From the NCBI GenBank assembly GCA_046542315.1, contig JBKHBO010000061.1, positions 1 to 9,638 on the forward strand: a stretch of 9,638 nucleotides of DNA, in the 5' to 3' direction. Shown here piece by piece: positions 1-8,055 of the stretch. The position numbers and the translations under genes were made by a program. The stretch's first letter is position 1. Every line of letters starts with the position of its first letter. The notes beneath the pieces were generated by a model. It searched no databases and was not told the origin of the DNA. It saw only the letters and a program-made list of their open reading frames with translations. This DNA comes from PWPR01 sp046542315. Its GTDB lineage: Bacteria; Bacillota; UBA994; PWPR01.

Positions 1-1144
1 CCCTATAAGTAGGATCCATTCTTAAAGCTAAGTCAGAAGTCATCATCATTGGAGCCACTTTTGCATCTGGATCATGTGCATCAGGAGCTTTCTTTGTTTC
101 TGGATCAACTGGAGTCCACTGCCAAGCACCAGCAGGGCTTTTAACTAAATCCCAGTCATTTTCAAATAAAGTTTCAAAATAGCTCATGTCCCATTTTATA
201 GGTGTAGGCGTCCATGGACCTTCAATTCCACTTGTAATAGTGTCACTGCCTTTTCCTGTACCAAAGCTATTTTCCCATCCCAAACCTTGCTGCTCCATAC
301 CTGCTGCCTCTGGCTCATCTCCTAAATTATCAGCTGGACCTGCTCCATGGCACTTACCAAACGTATGTCCACCAGCAATTAAAGCTACTGTTTCTTCATC
401 ATTCATTGCCATTCTAGCAAATGTTTCTTTTATATCCACTGCTGAACCTAATGCACTTGGTTTACCATCAGGTCCTTCTGGATTAACATAAATTAATCCC
501 ATTTGTACAGCAGCTAAAGGATTTTCCAAGTCTCTATCTCCAGAGTACCGTTCTTCTCCGCCAAGCCACTCTTCTTCAGAGCCCCAATAAACACCTTCTT
601 CTGGCTCCCAGATATCTTCTCTTCCACCTGCAAAGCCAAAAGTTTCTAATCCCATTGAATCTATAGCACAAGTTCCAGCCAAAATCATTAAGTCAGCCCA
701 AGAAATCTTTTTACCATATTTTTGCTTAATAGGCCATAACAGTCTTCTCGCTTTATCTAGGTTAACATTGTCTGGCCAACTATTCAGTGGAGCAAAACGC
801 TGATTTCCACCACTAGCACCGCCTCGTCCATCTCCCATCCGATATGTACCTGCAAGATGCCAGGACATACGAATGAAAAAAGGTCCATAATGACCATAAT
901 CAGCTGGCCACCATTCTTTAGAATCTGTCATTAATTTATATAAATCATTTTTAACTGCTTCAAGGTCTAATTTTTTAAACTCTTCAGCATAATCAAAGTC
1001 TTCATCCATTGGGTTTCTTATATCAGAGTTTTGATCTAACATTCTCAAATTTAATCTATTAGGCCACCAATCTTTATTAGTTGTTCCTTTACTTTCAGTT
1101 TTTTTACTTGTCTTACCTGTAACTGGGCATTTTCCATGTGACAT
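1..1144 (-). CDS. katG: Catalase-peroxidase KatG, N-terminal part (runs off the window)
   Basis: Bifunctional haem enzyme that breaks down H2O2 (catalase) and oxidises small donors (peroxidase) in the cytoplasm. The first 381 codons are present without a stop or frameshift; full KatG is about 720-750 residues, so roughly the N-terminal half is seen, with the C-terminal domain outside. Visible active-site elements: distal Arg92, Trp95 and His96 in FIRMSWHLAGTYR, access-channel Asp125, Tyr219 in GLIYVNPEG, Met245 in ARMAMND, proximal His260 in GGHTFGK and Trp318. Trp95, Tyr219 and Met245 are the three residues that form the covalent adduct needed for catalase activity, and the Tyr-to-Met spacing of 26 equals that in the M. 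tuberculosis enzyme. The ATG follows an AAGGGGG ribosome site (1153-1159) by 8 nt. It has its own promoter and lies behind the terminator of the hydrogenase operon, so it is a separate unit. Family assignment is very secure. Confidence 0.97.
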   Translation of the reverse strand, partial: MSHGKCPVTGKTSKKTESKGTTNKDWWPNRLNLRMLDQNSDIRNPMDEDFDYAEEFKKLDLEAVKNDLYKLMTDSKEWWPADYGHYGPFFIRMSWHLAGTYRMGDGRGGASGGNQRFAPLNSWPDNVNLDKARRLLWPIKQKYGKKISWADLMILAGTCAIDSMGLETFGFAGGREDIWEPEEGVYWGSEEEWLGGEERYSGDRDLENPLAAVQMGLIYVNPEGPDGKPSALGSAVDIKETFARMAMNDEETVALIAGGHTFGKCHGAGPADNLGDEPEAAGMEQQGLGWENSFGTGKGSDTITSGIEGPWTPTPIKWDMSYFETLFENDWDLVKSPAGAWQWTPVDPETKKAPDAHDPDAKVAPMMMTSDLALRMDPTYR

Positions 1145-1152
1145 ATATTTAT

Positions 1153-1159
1153 CCCCCTT
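1153..1159 (-). promoter_or_regulatory. Ribosome binding site of katG
   Basis: On the minus strand this reads AAGGGGG, 8 nt before the ATG at 1144. No other in-frame start with a comparable site is seen, so it fixes the katG start. Confidence 0.8.
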
Positions 1160-1177
1160 AGAATTAATTATGTTTAA

Positions 1178-1206
1178 ATTATATCACACATTAAAATGTA
1201 ATTTAA
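1178..1206 (-). promoter_or_regulatory. Probable katG promoter (extended -10)
   Basis: Minus strand reads TGATATAAT at 1186-1178: a perfect TATAAT (1183-1178) preceded by TG plus one base, the extended -10 form. The hexamer 17 bp upstream is TTAAAT (1206-1201), a weak match to TTGACA, as is common with extended -10 promoters. Predicted transcription start is near 1171, giving a leader of about 27 nt that contains the ribosome site. Confidence 0.7.
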
Positions 1207-1216
1207 TATTTTAATG
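1189..1216. promoter_or_regulatory. Inverted repeat over the katG promoter, candidate operator
   Basis: Two perfect 9-bp arms, CATTAAAAT (1189-1197) and ATTTTAATG (1208-1216), are separated by 10 bp. The element covers the -35 hexamer and most of the spacer of the katG promoter, where a bound repressor would block polymerase. By position a peroxide sensor of the PerR/Fur family would be the first guess, but the sequence does not fit the usual 7-1-7 PerR box well, so the regulator is not assigned. AT-rich DNA produces chance palindromes, but 9 perfect pairs exactly over a promoter are notable. Confidence 0.45.
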
Positions 1217-1266
1217 CACTAAATTGTATAAGAAGCTATTAATACAACTAAAAATTTAATTTAATT

Positions 1267-1296
1267 AAAAAAGCACAAAAAAATTTGTGCTTTTTT
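1267..1296 (-). terminator. Rho-independent terminator of the hydrogenase operon
   Basis: A 13-bp perfect stem, AAAAAAGCACAAA (1267-1279) and TTTGTGCTTTTTT (1284-1296), encloses a 4-nt loop. The GC-containing core is GCACAAA/TTTGTGC, and in the minus direction it is followed by a T run. It lies about 20 nt after the stop codon of the phosphatase gene and before the katG promoter, so it separates the two units. The symmetric A/T flanks would let it work in either direction. A second GTGCTTT copy sits at 1297-1303. Confidence 0.85.
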
Positions 1297-1315
1297 GTGC
1301 TTTGCGTAAAATTTA

Positions 1316-2479
1316 TTAATACTTCATTACATTTATTGTTTTATCTAGTCTTTCAAGTTTTCTTATCAGCAGTGGTAAAATCGTTTTTCTCTCTAATATC
1401 CCCATTTGAATGAATGACGTATCTGAATGCGCAGTATTACTTGATAAACCCCAAAATATATTAATCTGATCAGAAGCTCTAAGTTTTTTTGCAATCTTAC
1501 TAACACTAGAGGATTCATCGTATGCGTCTGGATCTATTTCTATGAGATTATATACCTGATTCAGTGTTACTGCTCCTTCAGACACTATATCTATCCCCTC
1601 AATGCTATATTGAGGAGGTTTTGCAAAGGAAGGTGATATTTCTAATACTTCTACCTTTTTGTTCATATACTTAGACACTATATCTGCTGTAGTTGATCCA
1701 CAAATGATTTTTTCACCGTCGCTTTCTAAAAAATCCTTTACCATCTTGCGATCATTACTTTTACTCTCTGGTGGCCCAGTAATCAAATTCAATATCCTTG
1801 CTTTCCTAGCAATAAGTAGTGTAGCGGTTGTATCATCTACAAAAACACCACCAGACAACTTCTTTACTGTCATCAAAACAGATTCAAGTATTTTATCAAA
1901 TCTTAGTTGCTTTTGTAGTAAATGATTTAAATATTCTAAAATATTTTTATTACCCCAACCAAACCCTGGAACTCTTCCTAAGCCTGCTTGTGAAATACCA
2001 TCAGTAAATGCTATTAAAGCATCCCCTTGAAAAAGCTTTCCTGTTGACTGTCCAATTATCTCAGTCTCATATGTAAAATAATTGGTATTCAAGTTCAAGC
2101 ACTGCTGTCCAGTTAACATTAGTGGCATGGGATTTTCATAACAAAATACACTAAACTGGCCATTATTTAGTATTTTAATTATAGTAAAAGTTGAGTATGG
2201 AATATCTTCTTTTCTCGCTCTACTCATTAGTCCAGCTATTCTTTTAGAGATATCATTAAGATTTATTTTAGCATTAACAAGTGCTTCTATCCTGCTTGCA
2301 CACATTGTCGCTGCTATTCTAGCTTTAATGCCAGATCCAATCCCATCACACAAAATATATATTGTATATTCGCTAGTCCTTTTTATTAGTGAGTAATCTC
2401 CACAAACAGCTTCGGTATTTTTATTGATTTGCTGAGTAATATTATCTATATATATATTCTCCGGATTACTCTTGTTCAT
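1316..2479 (-). CDS. SpoIIE/PP2C-type protein phosphatase linked to sensor hydrogenase
   Basis: 387 residues, cytoplasmic, no membrane segment. Residues about 20-226 form a PP2C-like (SpoIIE) phosphatase domain: Asp28 in CGDYS, Asp45 in DGIGSG, Asp160 in AFTDGIS and Asp215-Asp216 in FVDDTTA are the expected metal-binding acids, so it should be an active Mn2+/Mg2+-dependent Ser/Thr phosphatase. Residues about 230-387 form a further domain of unknown role with ITGPPESK, CGSTTA (260-265) and SIEGIDIVSEG (292-302) as its most ordered stretches. The start overlaps the end of hydS by 14 nt, with GAAAGG (2493-2498) as a distant ribosome site, so translation is probably coupled to hydS and the proteins may act as a pair. 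It is the last gene of the operon. In the family scheme of [FeFe] hydrogenases this pair matches the phosphatase-linked sensory class (group C3). The phosphoprotein target is not encoded here and cannot be named. Confidence 0.85.
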   Translation of the reverse strand: MNKSNPENIYIDNITQQINKNTEAVCGDYSLIKRTSEYTIYILCDGIGSGIKARIAATMCASRIEALVNAKINLNDISKRIAGLMSRARKEDIPYSTFTIIKILNNGQFSVFCYENPMPLMLTGQQCLNLNTNYFTYETEIIGQSTGKLFQGDALIAFTDGISQAGLGRVPGFGWGNKNILEYLNHLLQKQLRFDKILESVLMTVKKLSGGVFVDDTTATLLIARKARILNLITGPPESKSNDRKMVKDFLESDGEKIICGSTTADIVSKYMNKKVEVLEISPSFAKPPQYSIEGIDIVSEGAVTLNQVYNLIEIDPDAYDESSSVSKIAKKLRASDQINIFWGLSSNTAHSDTSFIQMGILERKTILPLLIRKLERLDKTINVMKY

Positions 2480-4154
2480 AGACTTTTAATAACCTTTCAA
2501 CAATTTCTTCACCCTTAGCGGTGCTTTCTCCTAAAAACTTGGCTATTTGTAGCGACATTTCTACTTGATGATCTAGTAACTCTTGAGCTTGCTGTATTGT
2601 TTGCTCCCTTACATTTACTAATTTCTTTTTGGTTAACTGAATGCTTGTAATATCACTGTATACCCCAACACAATTAGAGTCTTTTGGCAATTTATATAAT
2701 ATCTGATGAAATCTTTTACCATATAGATTTATGACTGACTCCAATTTATTTTCTTTTCCAACTATTAGTTTTTCATAACTATCAGATTCTATTAAATATG
2801 ATATGTGTTTCCCAATTATGAATTCATTACATGTAAAAAATTCCATAAAAGCTGGGTTGATTGATAATATTTCCAAATTACCATCTACTATTACTATCCC
2901 GTTTGGGCTATTTTTGATAATTTGATCTGTCCTACTCTCAGCCAACCTTCTCATATAAGGCATACACATACTCTTTTGTGCTAGCCCTCTCACTACTGCT
3001 TTAGCTTGTTCTAAACATGAATCATATCCGCAAGCACCACAATCTAAGCGCATTTCTTTTCTGCTTTTACCAGTTTCCCGGAAAATATCTTGAATCTGAT
3101 CATCTGAGACCGTCTTCTCTTCAATCAACTCATCTGTAAATTTTGTTTCTAAATTGATTTCTTCTAAGCTACTTTTCTTGGCAACTTCTTTATGAGAAGA
3201 AGCATACCTAATTAAGTCTGCTCTTCTTTTAAAAATATTTTTTTCTGATATTACACCAGGACCATTTATACAGCCTTGTTTGCAAAATAAAGGTTCTATA
3301 GTCTCAGGCGATAACTCTTTGACACTATTTGCAAAAATTTCTTTAATATTTTCAGAGCCACTAGTATGAATTACCTTACTCCCAATATCCACATTTCTTT
3401 GAGCAGTTTTCAGCATCCCACCAGGAAGAGCAAATAGTTTAGCATGACCAATATATTGATCATTATCGAAATTGCTAATTGGACAGTCTTTGATAACTAT
3501 ACCGTTTTCTTCTAAAAGCTCATCTAATTCACTAAATGTTATTACTGCATCTATTGCTCCTACAGTGCTTTCTAACTCAGCTTCAGCTTTTTTTGCAATG
3601 CATGGGCCTATAAAGACAACCTTAACATCATTACCAAGTCTATCTTTTAGAATTTTACCATGAGCAATCATGGGAGATACTAAGGGCATTAGATTGGTTA
3701 AATGCTGTGGTTTGTACTTTTGAATATAACTGACTACAACAGGACAAGCAGATGATATTCCACCAAGGTTTTCGCCTAAGTTCAAGGCTTTTTCAGTAAC
3801 TTTTTGAGCTCCCTCAGATGTTTCACACACGTAGTTGAATCCTAGTTTTCTTAAAGCAGAGGGGAGTCTTTTAGACAAACCCCCTCCATATATTGCACTA
3901 AAAGATGGAGCAAGACTAACAGCGGTTTTATTATTTTTTATCAACTCTAAAACTTTTTCTCCATCTTTACGATAAACCTTTGCACTTTGAGGGCACTCTC
4001 TCACACATGTCCCACACAAAACGCACTTATCATTATCTATATACGCTTGGTTATTCTCAATTCCAATAGCATTTACTGAACAAACTCTAACGCAACGGTA
4101 GCAGTCTTTACACCTTGCATTAAGCGTGGTAATTGTTGCTTCCTTCTTAGTCAT
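2466..4154 (-). CDS. hydS: Sensory [FeFe] hydrogenase with PAS domain (HydS-like)
   Basis: 562 residues, cytoplasmic. In order: two [4Fe-4S] ferredoxin motifs (Cys15/18/21/25 and Cys44/47/50/54); an H-cluster domain (about 75-315); an extra Fe-S domain with Cys372, Cys375, Cys380 and Cys397; a PAS domain (about 408-505); and a probable coiled coil to the end. No kinase or cyclase domain follows. The four cysteines that hold the H-cluster are present: Cys137 (SSACP), Cys185 (GPCIAKK), Cys291 and Cys295 (CKQGCINGPG). The proton-relay cysteine is Ala136, the two conserved methionines near the cluster are Gly183 and Leu289, and the [2Fe-2S] and His-ligated clusters of catalytic enzymes are missing. 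These changes are typical of sensor-type HydS proteins such as that of Thermotoga maritima, which have low turnover. It probably senses H2 or redox state and signals through PAS to the phosphatase encoded next. It follows hydA by 13 nt with AGGG (4160-4163) as ribosome site. Confidence 0.9.
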   Translation of the reverse strand: MTKKEATITTLNARCKDCYRCVRVCSVNAIGIENNQAYIDNDKCVLCGTCVRECPQSAKVYRKDGEKVLELIKNNKTAVSLAPSFSAIYGGGLSKRLPSALRKLGFNYVCETSEGAQKVTEKALNLGENLGGISSACPVVVSYIQKYKPQHLTNLMPLVSPMIAHGKILKDRLGNDVKVVFIGPCIAKKAEAELESTVGAIDAVITFSELDELLEENGIVIKDCPISNFDNDQYIGHAKLFALPGGMLKTAQRNVDIGSKVIHTSGSENIKEIFANSVKELSPETIEPLFCKQGCINGPGVISEKNIFKRRADLIRYASSHKEVAKKSSLEEINLETKFTDELIEEKTVSDDQIQDIFRETGKSRKEMRLDCGACGYDSCLEQAKAVVRGLAQKSMCMPYMRRLAESRTDQIIKNSPNGIVIVDGNLEILSINPAFMEFFTCNEFIIGKHISYLIESDSYEKLIVGKENKLESVINLYGKRFHQILYKLPKDSNCVGVYSDITSIQLTKKKLVNVREQTIQQAQELLDHQVEMSLQIAKFLGESTAKGEEIVERLLKVYEQE

Positions 4155-4167
4155 ATTATCCCTACTT

Positions 4168-6162
4168 TTAACTAAAATAGTTCTTGATTTCTAATAAAGC
4201 TTTCTTCTCATCGCACTTTTGAATAATTCTTTCACCAATTTTTACTACAGGTCCTTTTTCACATTTTTCGTAACAGAAAGTAGCTTTAAGATTAACTATG
4301 TCTTCCAAACTATTACTTTCGACATACTCTTTTACACTTCTGAAGATACTTTCTGCTCCTTTAAGATAGCAACTAGTTCCAAAACAAATTGTCACTGAAA
4401 GTTGTTTATTATCTTCATGTTCATTTAGAGCAATATCAGAAACTTTAATTCTTTTTCTATGATGATATTTAGTGTGTAATAGATCATGGGCTTTTTTACC
4501 GCCTGGTTCTTCTAGTGAATCCTTGTATAAATTTTTAATATAAGGGTTTTGCTGAGCTTTGTGGAGTTGCAACATCTTATCGCTATCATAAAGACCATTA
4601 GCTCTCTTATCTACGAAGTCTAAGTCTTTTGTAACTGGTTGTCCCCCTCCATTTACACATCCTCCTGGACAAGACATAACTTCTATAAAGTGATAACTCT
4701 TTTCACCACTTACAACTTGTTTAAGTAGCTCTTTTGCATTTCCTAAACCATGAACAATTGCAAATTTTAATTTTTGATTGTTTACTACTAGCTCTAATTC
4801 TCTTATACCATCTTTACCTCTGGCTTTAGTGTATATATACTCTTCATCTTCTTTGCCACTCAAAGTGTCACCAGCAAATCTTAACACAGCTTCTGTAACT
4901 CCACCAGAGTTCCCAAAAATTACTCCTCCACCAGTTTTAAAACCAAATGGTAAATCAAATGAATCTACATTCAATTTAGAGAAGTCAAGCCCCATCTCTT
5001 TTATCATAGTAGCTAGTTCTATTGTGGTGATCACATGATCAACATCGGGTCCACTTTGTGAAATAAACTCATCCCTTGCGGCCTCAAACTTTTTAGCTGT
5101 ACAAGGCATTATTGAAACCATTACAATCTCTTTTTCATCTTTTGAATGCTTTAAATGTTTTTCCTTTACTAAAGACCCTAACATTTGTTGAGGAGACTTG
5201 CAGCTTGATAAGTTTTCTATTAGCTCTGGGTGGTATTGTTCCATGTATTTAACCCACGCAGGGCAACACGATGTAAATAGCGGCAAGTTTTCCTGCTTTT
5301 CTAGTCTATTTATTAATTCATTACCTTCCTCTATAATTGTTAAATCAGCCGCAAAAGATGTATCATAAACCTGATCAAAACCCATTCTTCTTAGTGCTTC
5401 TATCATTTGACCAGTTGTGATTTTTCCAGCCTCGAGTCCAAAAGCTTCTCCTAATGATACTCTTACAGCAGGTGCTATTTGAGCAACGACATATTTATTT
5501 TTATCATCAAGTGCTTGCCAAACATATTCAATATCATTTTTAGGCATCAAAGCTCCTGTAGGGCACACTCTTACACACTGCCCGCAATAAACACATTCAA
5601 CTTGATTAAGATCTTTATTAAAGCTTGGTGTTACAGTTGAAGAAGCCCCTCTATATGCAAAGTCAATAGCACCAATTTTTTGAATTTCATTGCACATCCT
5701 AACACAATCTCCGCACAAGACACACTTATTTGGGTCTCTTACTAAAGAAGTAGATGATAAATCAAGTGGCTTATCAGTTCTTGTTTTTTCAAATCTTACT
5801 TTTTTTAAGCCAAGTTGTTGTGCCAAAGATTGCAATTGACAACTATTAGTTTTATCGCATGTAGGGCACGAAACATCATGATCAGCTAAAAGTAATTCAA
5901 CAATCATTTTACGCATTTCTCTTACTTCTTTTGTATTAGTTTTGACAATCATTTCTGGTTCAGGTTTGATTGAACAAGCAGGCTGCAAACCTCTTCCCTC
6001 TATATCAACCATACATAACCTACATGCACCATATATACTCATTTCTGAATGATAACAAAATGTAGGCAAATCAATATTAGCTTTTCTTATTACTTCTAAA
6101 AGATTTTTTTCACTCTCTATAGATACTTCTAAATTGTCAATTGTAAGATTATTTTGAACCAT
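4168..6162 (-). CDS. hydA: [FeFe] hydrogenase catalytic subunit HydA of trimeric HydABC
   Basis: 664 residues; reversible 2H+ + 2e- to H2, in a cytoplasmic complex with HydB and HydC. Domains: plant-type [2Fe-2S] (Cys36, 47, 50, 63); His-ligated [4Fe-4S] (His95, Cys99, 102, 108); two ferredoxin [4Fe-4S] sites (Cys147/150/153/157 and Cys190/193/196/200); H-cluster domain with FTSCCPAW (Cys299-Cys300), MPCTAKK (Cys354) and EVMSCPGGCVNGGG (Cys498, Cys502); small-subunit-like helices (about 515-570); and a C-terminal thioredoxin-like [2Fe-2S] domain (Cys593, 598, 630, 634). The proton path residues Cys299, Ser319, Glu279 and Glu282 are all present, so it should be fully catalytic. The extra C-terminal [2Fe-2S] domain and the hydCBA context mark the trimeric bifurcating type (group A3), which couples H2 to ferredoxin and NAD(P)H together. 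The ribosome site AAGGGG (6170-6175) overlaps the hydB stop codon. The maturases HydE, HydF and HydG are not in this window. Confidence 0.96.
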   Translation of the reverse strand: MVQNNLTIDNLEVSIESEKNLLEVIRKANIDLPTFCYHSEMSIYGACRLCMVDIEGRGLQPACSIKPEPEMIVKTNTKEVREMRKMIVELLLADHDVSCPTCDKTNSCQLQSLAQQLGLKKVRFEKTRTDKPLDLSSTSLVRDPNKCVLCGDCVRMCNEIQKIGAIDFAYRGASSTVTPSFNKDLNQVECVYCGQCVRVCPTGALMPKNDIEYVWQALDDKNKYVVAQIAPAVRVSLGEAFGLEAGKITTGQMIEALRRMGFDQVYDTSFAADLTIIEEGNELINRLEKQENLPLFTSCCPAWVKYMEQYHPELIENLSSCKSPQQMLGSLVKEKHLKHSKDEKEIVMVSIMPCTAKKFEAARDEFISQSGPDVDHVITTIELATMIKEMGLDFSKLNVDSFDLPFGFKTGGGVIFGNSGGVTEAVLRFAGDTLSGKEDEEYIYTKARGKDGIRELELVVNNQKLKFAIVHGLGNAKELLKQVVSGEKSYHFIEVMSCPGGCVNGGGQPVTKDLDFVDKRANGLYDSDKMLQLHKAQQNPYIKNLYKDSLEEPGGKKAHDLLHTKYHHRKRIKVSDIALNEHEDNKQLSVTICFGTSCYLKGAESIFRSVKEYVESNSLEDIVNLKATFCYEKCEKGPVVKIGERIIQKCDEKKALLEIKNYFS

Positions 6163-6173
6163 AATTTATCCCC

Positions 6174-8054
6174 TTACCTTTTTATAATTGCATTAAATTT
6201 ACAAGTGTCTAAACAAACTCCACATTTAATGCATTTTTCTATATCTATTTCGTGTACTTTTTTCTTTTCCCCACTTATTGCATCAACTGGACAAACCCTT
6301 TTACACAAACCGCATCCAATGCAGTTTTCTTGTATGAAAAATTGTAGTAAATCACTGCATTTTCCAGCTGGACAAGTTTTATTCTTAATATGAGCAATAT
6401 ATTCATTCTCAAAATACTTTAAAGTCGATAACACCGGGCTAGGAGCCGTTTTTCCAAGACCACATAAAGAACCTTTTTGCACTACTACAGCTAATTCTTT
6501 AAGCAAATCTAATGTCTCCATTGTAGCTTTACCTTCAGTTATATCTTCTAGCAATGAAAGCATCTGTTTTGTTCCTTCTCGACAAACCACACACTTTCCA
6601 CAAGATTCATGTTGGGTAAACTGCATAAAGAACTTAGCTATTTGCACCATACATGTATCATGATTCATTACTACTAAGCCACCAGATCCAACCATTGCTC
6701 CTACAGAGGATAAACTATCAAAATCAAGAGGAAGATCTAAATGCTCTTTAGTTAAACATCCACCAGAAGGACCACCTATTTGAACAGCTTTAAAATCTAC
6801 TCCTGCAATATTGCCTTCTCCGTCAACAACTCCACCTGCTATATCATTTATAATTTGCCTTAGGGTAGTGCCAAAAGGAACTTCTATCAAGCCAGTATTA
6901 GCTACATGTCCTGTTAAAGCAAACGTCTTAGTTCCACTAGAATTATCTGTGCCTATTTTTTTGTATTCATCTAATCCTAGAGTATATATCAGCGGAACTG
7001 TGGATAAGGTTTCTACATTATTAATTACTGTAGGCTTACCAAATAATCCTTTTTCAGATGGATAAGGCGGCTTAGGATTAGGCATTCCACGTTTTCCTTC
7101 AATCGAAGCCATTAAAGCAGTTTCCTCACCACATACAAATGCTCCAGCACCCTCCATTACTTTAATATCAAAATTGTATTTACTTCCAAATATATTGTTT
7201 CCTAAGACATTGGTTTCTCTAGCATCAATAACAGCATTTTTAATTCTTTTAACTGCTAATGGGTATTCTGCTCGAACATAAATATATCCAAAATCAGCAC
7301 CTATAGCTCTTGCTGCTATTATCATGCCTTCTATTATGGAATGAGGATTACCTTCCATTAAACTTCTATCCATAAATGCACCTGGATCACCTTCGTCCCC
7401 ATTACATATAACATACTTCTTTTCTGATTCTTCTCTTCTTGCAAATTCCCACTTAAGCCCTGTAGGAAATCCCCCACCACCACGGCCTCTCAAATTTGAA
7501 TCTATATAGAACTTGCATATTTCTTCACTATTGTATTTAAAACACATATCTCTTGCTGCAAAATATCCTTGATTAGCAATGTATTCATTAATATCATCAG
7601 GATCTATATGTCCGCATTGTTTTAGGGCAAACCTGTGTTGTTTCTTATAAAAAGGGATATCATTAACATGTGCACAGTGTGTTTGATCTACTGGATTGAT
7701 GTATACTAATCTATCAATTATCTCATTATTCACAATGCTCTTTTTTATTATTTCTTCTACATCCTCAAGTTTAACTTTGCAATAAATTGTTTCTTCTGGA
7801 TAGATAGTAACAAGAGGCCCCATTTGGCAAAACCCTTGACAGCCACTTTTTGAGATATGGCTACCCTTATCTTCAGATTTTAGTTTCGTTGTAACAGGTA
7901 AATTCTCTTCTTGTAATATTTCTACAAATTTATCTCTTATTTTTAAGCTTCCTTGAGCAACACAACCTGTTCCTCCACAAATAACAACTCTTTTCTCTAT
8001 ATCTTTAGTATTTTCTAAATATTCTTTCTTTCTTTTTTGAAGATTTATATTCAT
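6174..8054 (-). CDS. hydB: NADH-binding flavoprotein subunit HydB (NuoF-like) of HydABC
   Basis: 626 residues; binds FMN and NAD(P)(H) and is the presumed bifurcation centre of the HydABC complex. Domains: N-terminal thioredoxin-like [2Fe-2S] (Cys26, 31, 72, 76); NuoF 51-kDa core with the glycine-rich RGRGGGGFPTGLKW (189-202) and CNGDEGDPGAF (217-227) for nucleotide and FMN; an SLBB-type segment (about 350-440); a [4Fe-4S] site (Cys485, 488, 491 in ESCGKCVVC, and Cys531); then two ferredoxin [4Fe-4S] sites at the C-terminus (Cys578/581/584/588 and Cys608/611/614/618). Cys561 and Cys566 between them are additional and are not assigned. The ferredoxin tail is absent from complex I NuoF and is characteristic of HydB and NfnB-like bifurcating partners. 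It starts 1 nt after the hydC stop with GGAG (8061-8064) inside the end of hydC, so translation is likely coupled. The sequence alone does not settle NAD+ versus NADP+. Confidence 0.96.
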   Translation of the reverse strand: MNINLQKRKKEYLENTKDIEKRVVICGGTGCVAQGSLKIRDKFVEILQEENLPVTTKLKSEDKGSHISKSGCQGFCQMGPLVTIYPEETIYCKVKLEDVEEIIKKSIVNNEIIDRLVYINPVDQTHCAHVNDIPFYKKQHRFALKQCGHIDPDDINEYIANQGYFAARDMCFKYNSEEICKFYIDSNLRGRGGGGFPTGLKWEFARREESEKKYVICNGDEGDPGAFMDRSLMEGNPHSIIEGMIIAARAIGADFGYIYVRAEYPLAVKRIKNAVIDARETNVLGNNIFGSKYNFDIKVMEGAGAFVCGEETALMASIEGKRGMPNPKPPYPSEKGLFGKPTVINNVETLSTVPLIYTLGLDEYKKIGTDNSSGTKTFALTGHVANTGLIEVPFGTTLRQIINDIAGGVVDGEGNIAGVDFKAVQIGGPSGGCLTKEHLDLPLDFDSLSSVGAMVGSGGLVVMNHDTCMVQIAKFFMQFTQHESCGKCVVCREGTKQMLSLLEDITEGKATMETLDLLKELAVVVQKGSLCGLGKTAPSPVLSTLKYFENEYIAHIKNKTCPAGKCSDLLQFFIQENCIGCGLCKRVCPVDAISGEKKKVHEIDIEKCIKCGVCLDTCKFNAIIKR

Positions 8055-8055
8055 T

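Noticed and set aside
186..491. Plus-strand open frame of about 100 codons
   Set aside because: It lies entirely opposite the katG coding frame, has low-complexity Pro/Ser-rich content and no recognisable motifs. The plus-strand frames opposite the hydrogenase genes were rejected for the same reason.
1297..1303. Repeated GTGCTTT beyond the operon terminator as part of a larger repeat element
   Set aside because: Only one extra 7-bp copy exists next to the stem; this is too short to support more than chance or a slipped duplication of the terminator arm.
2466..4154. HydS as a second catalytic hydrogenase or a histidine kinase
   Set aside because: Key proton-path residues are replaced, and after the PAS domain there are only about 55 mostly helical residues, too few for kinase dimerisation and ATP-binding domains.
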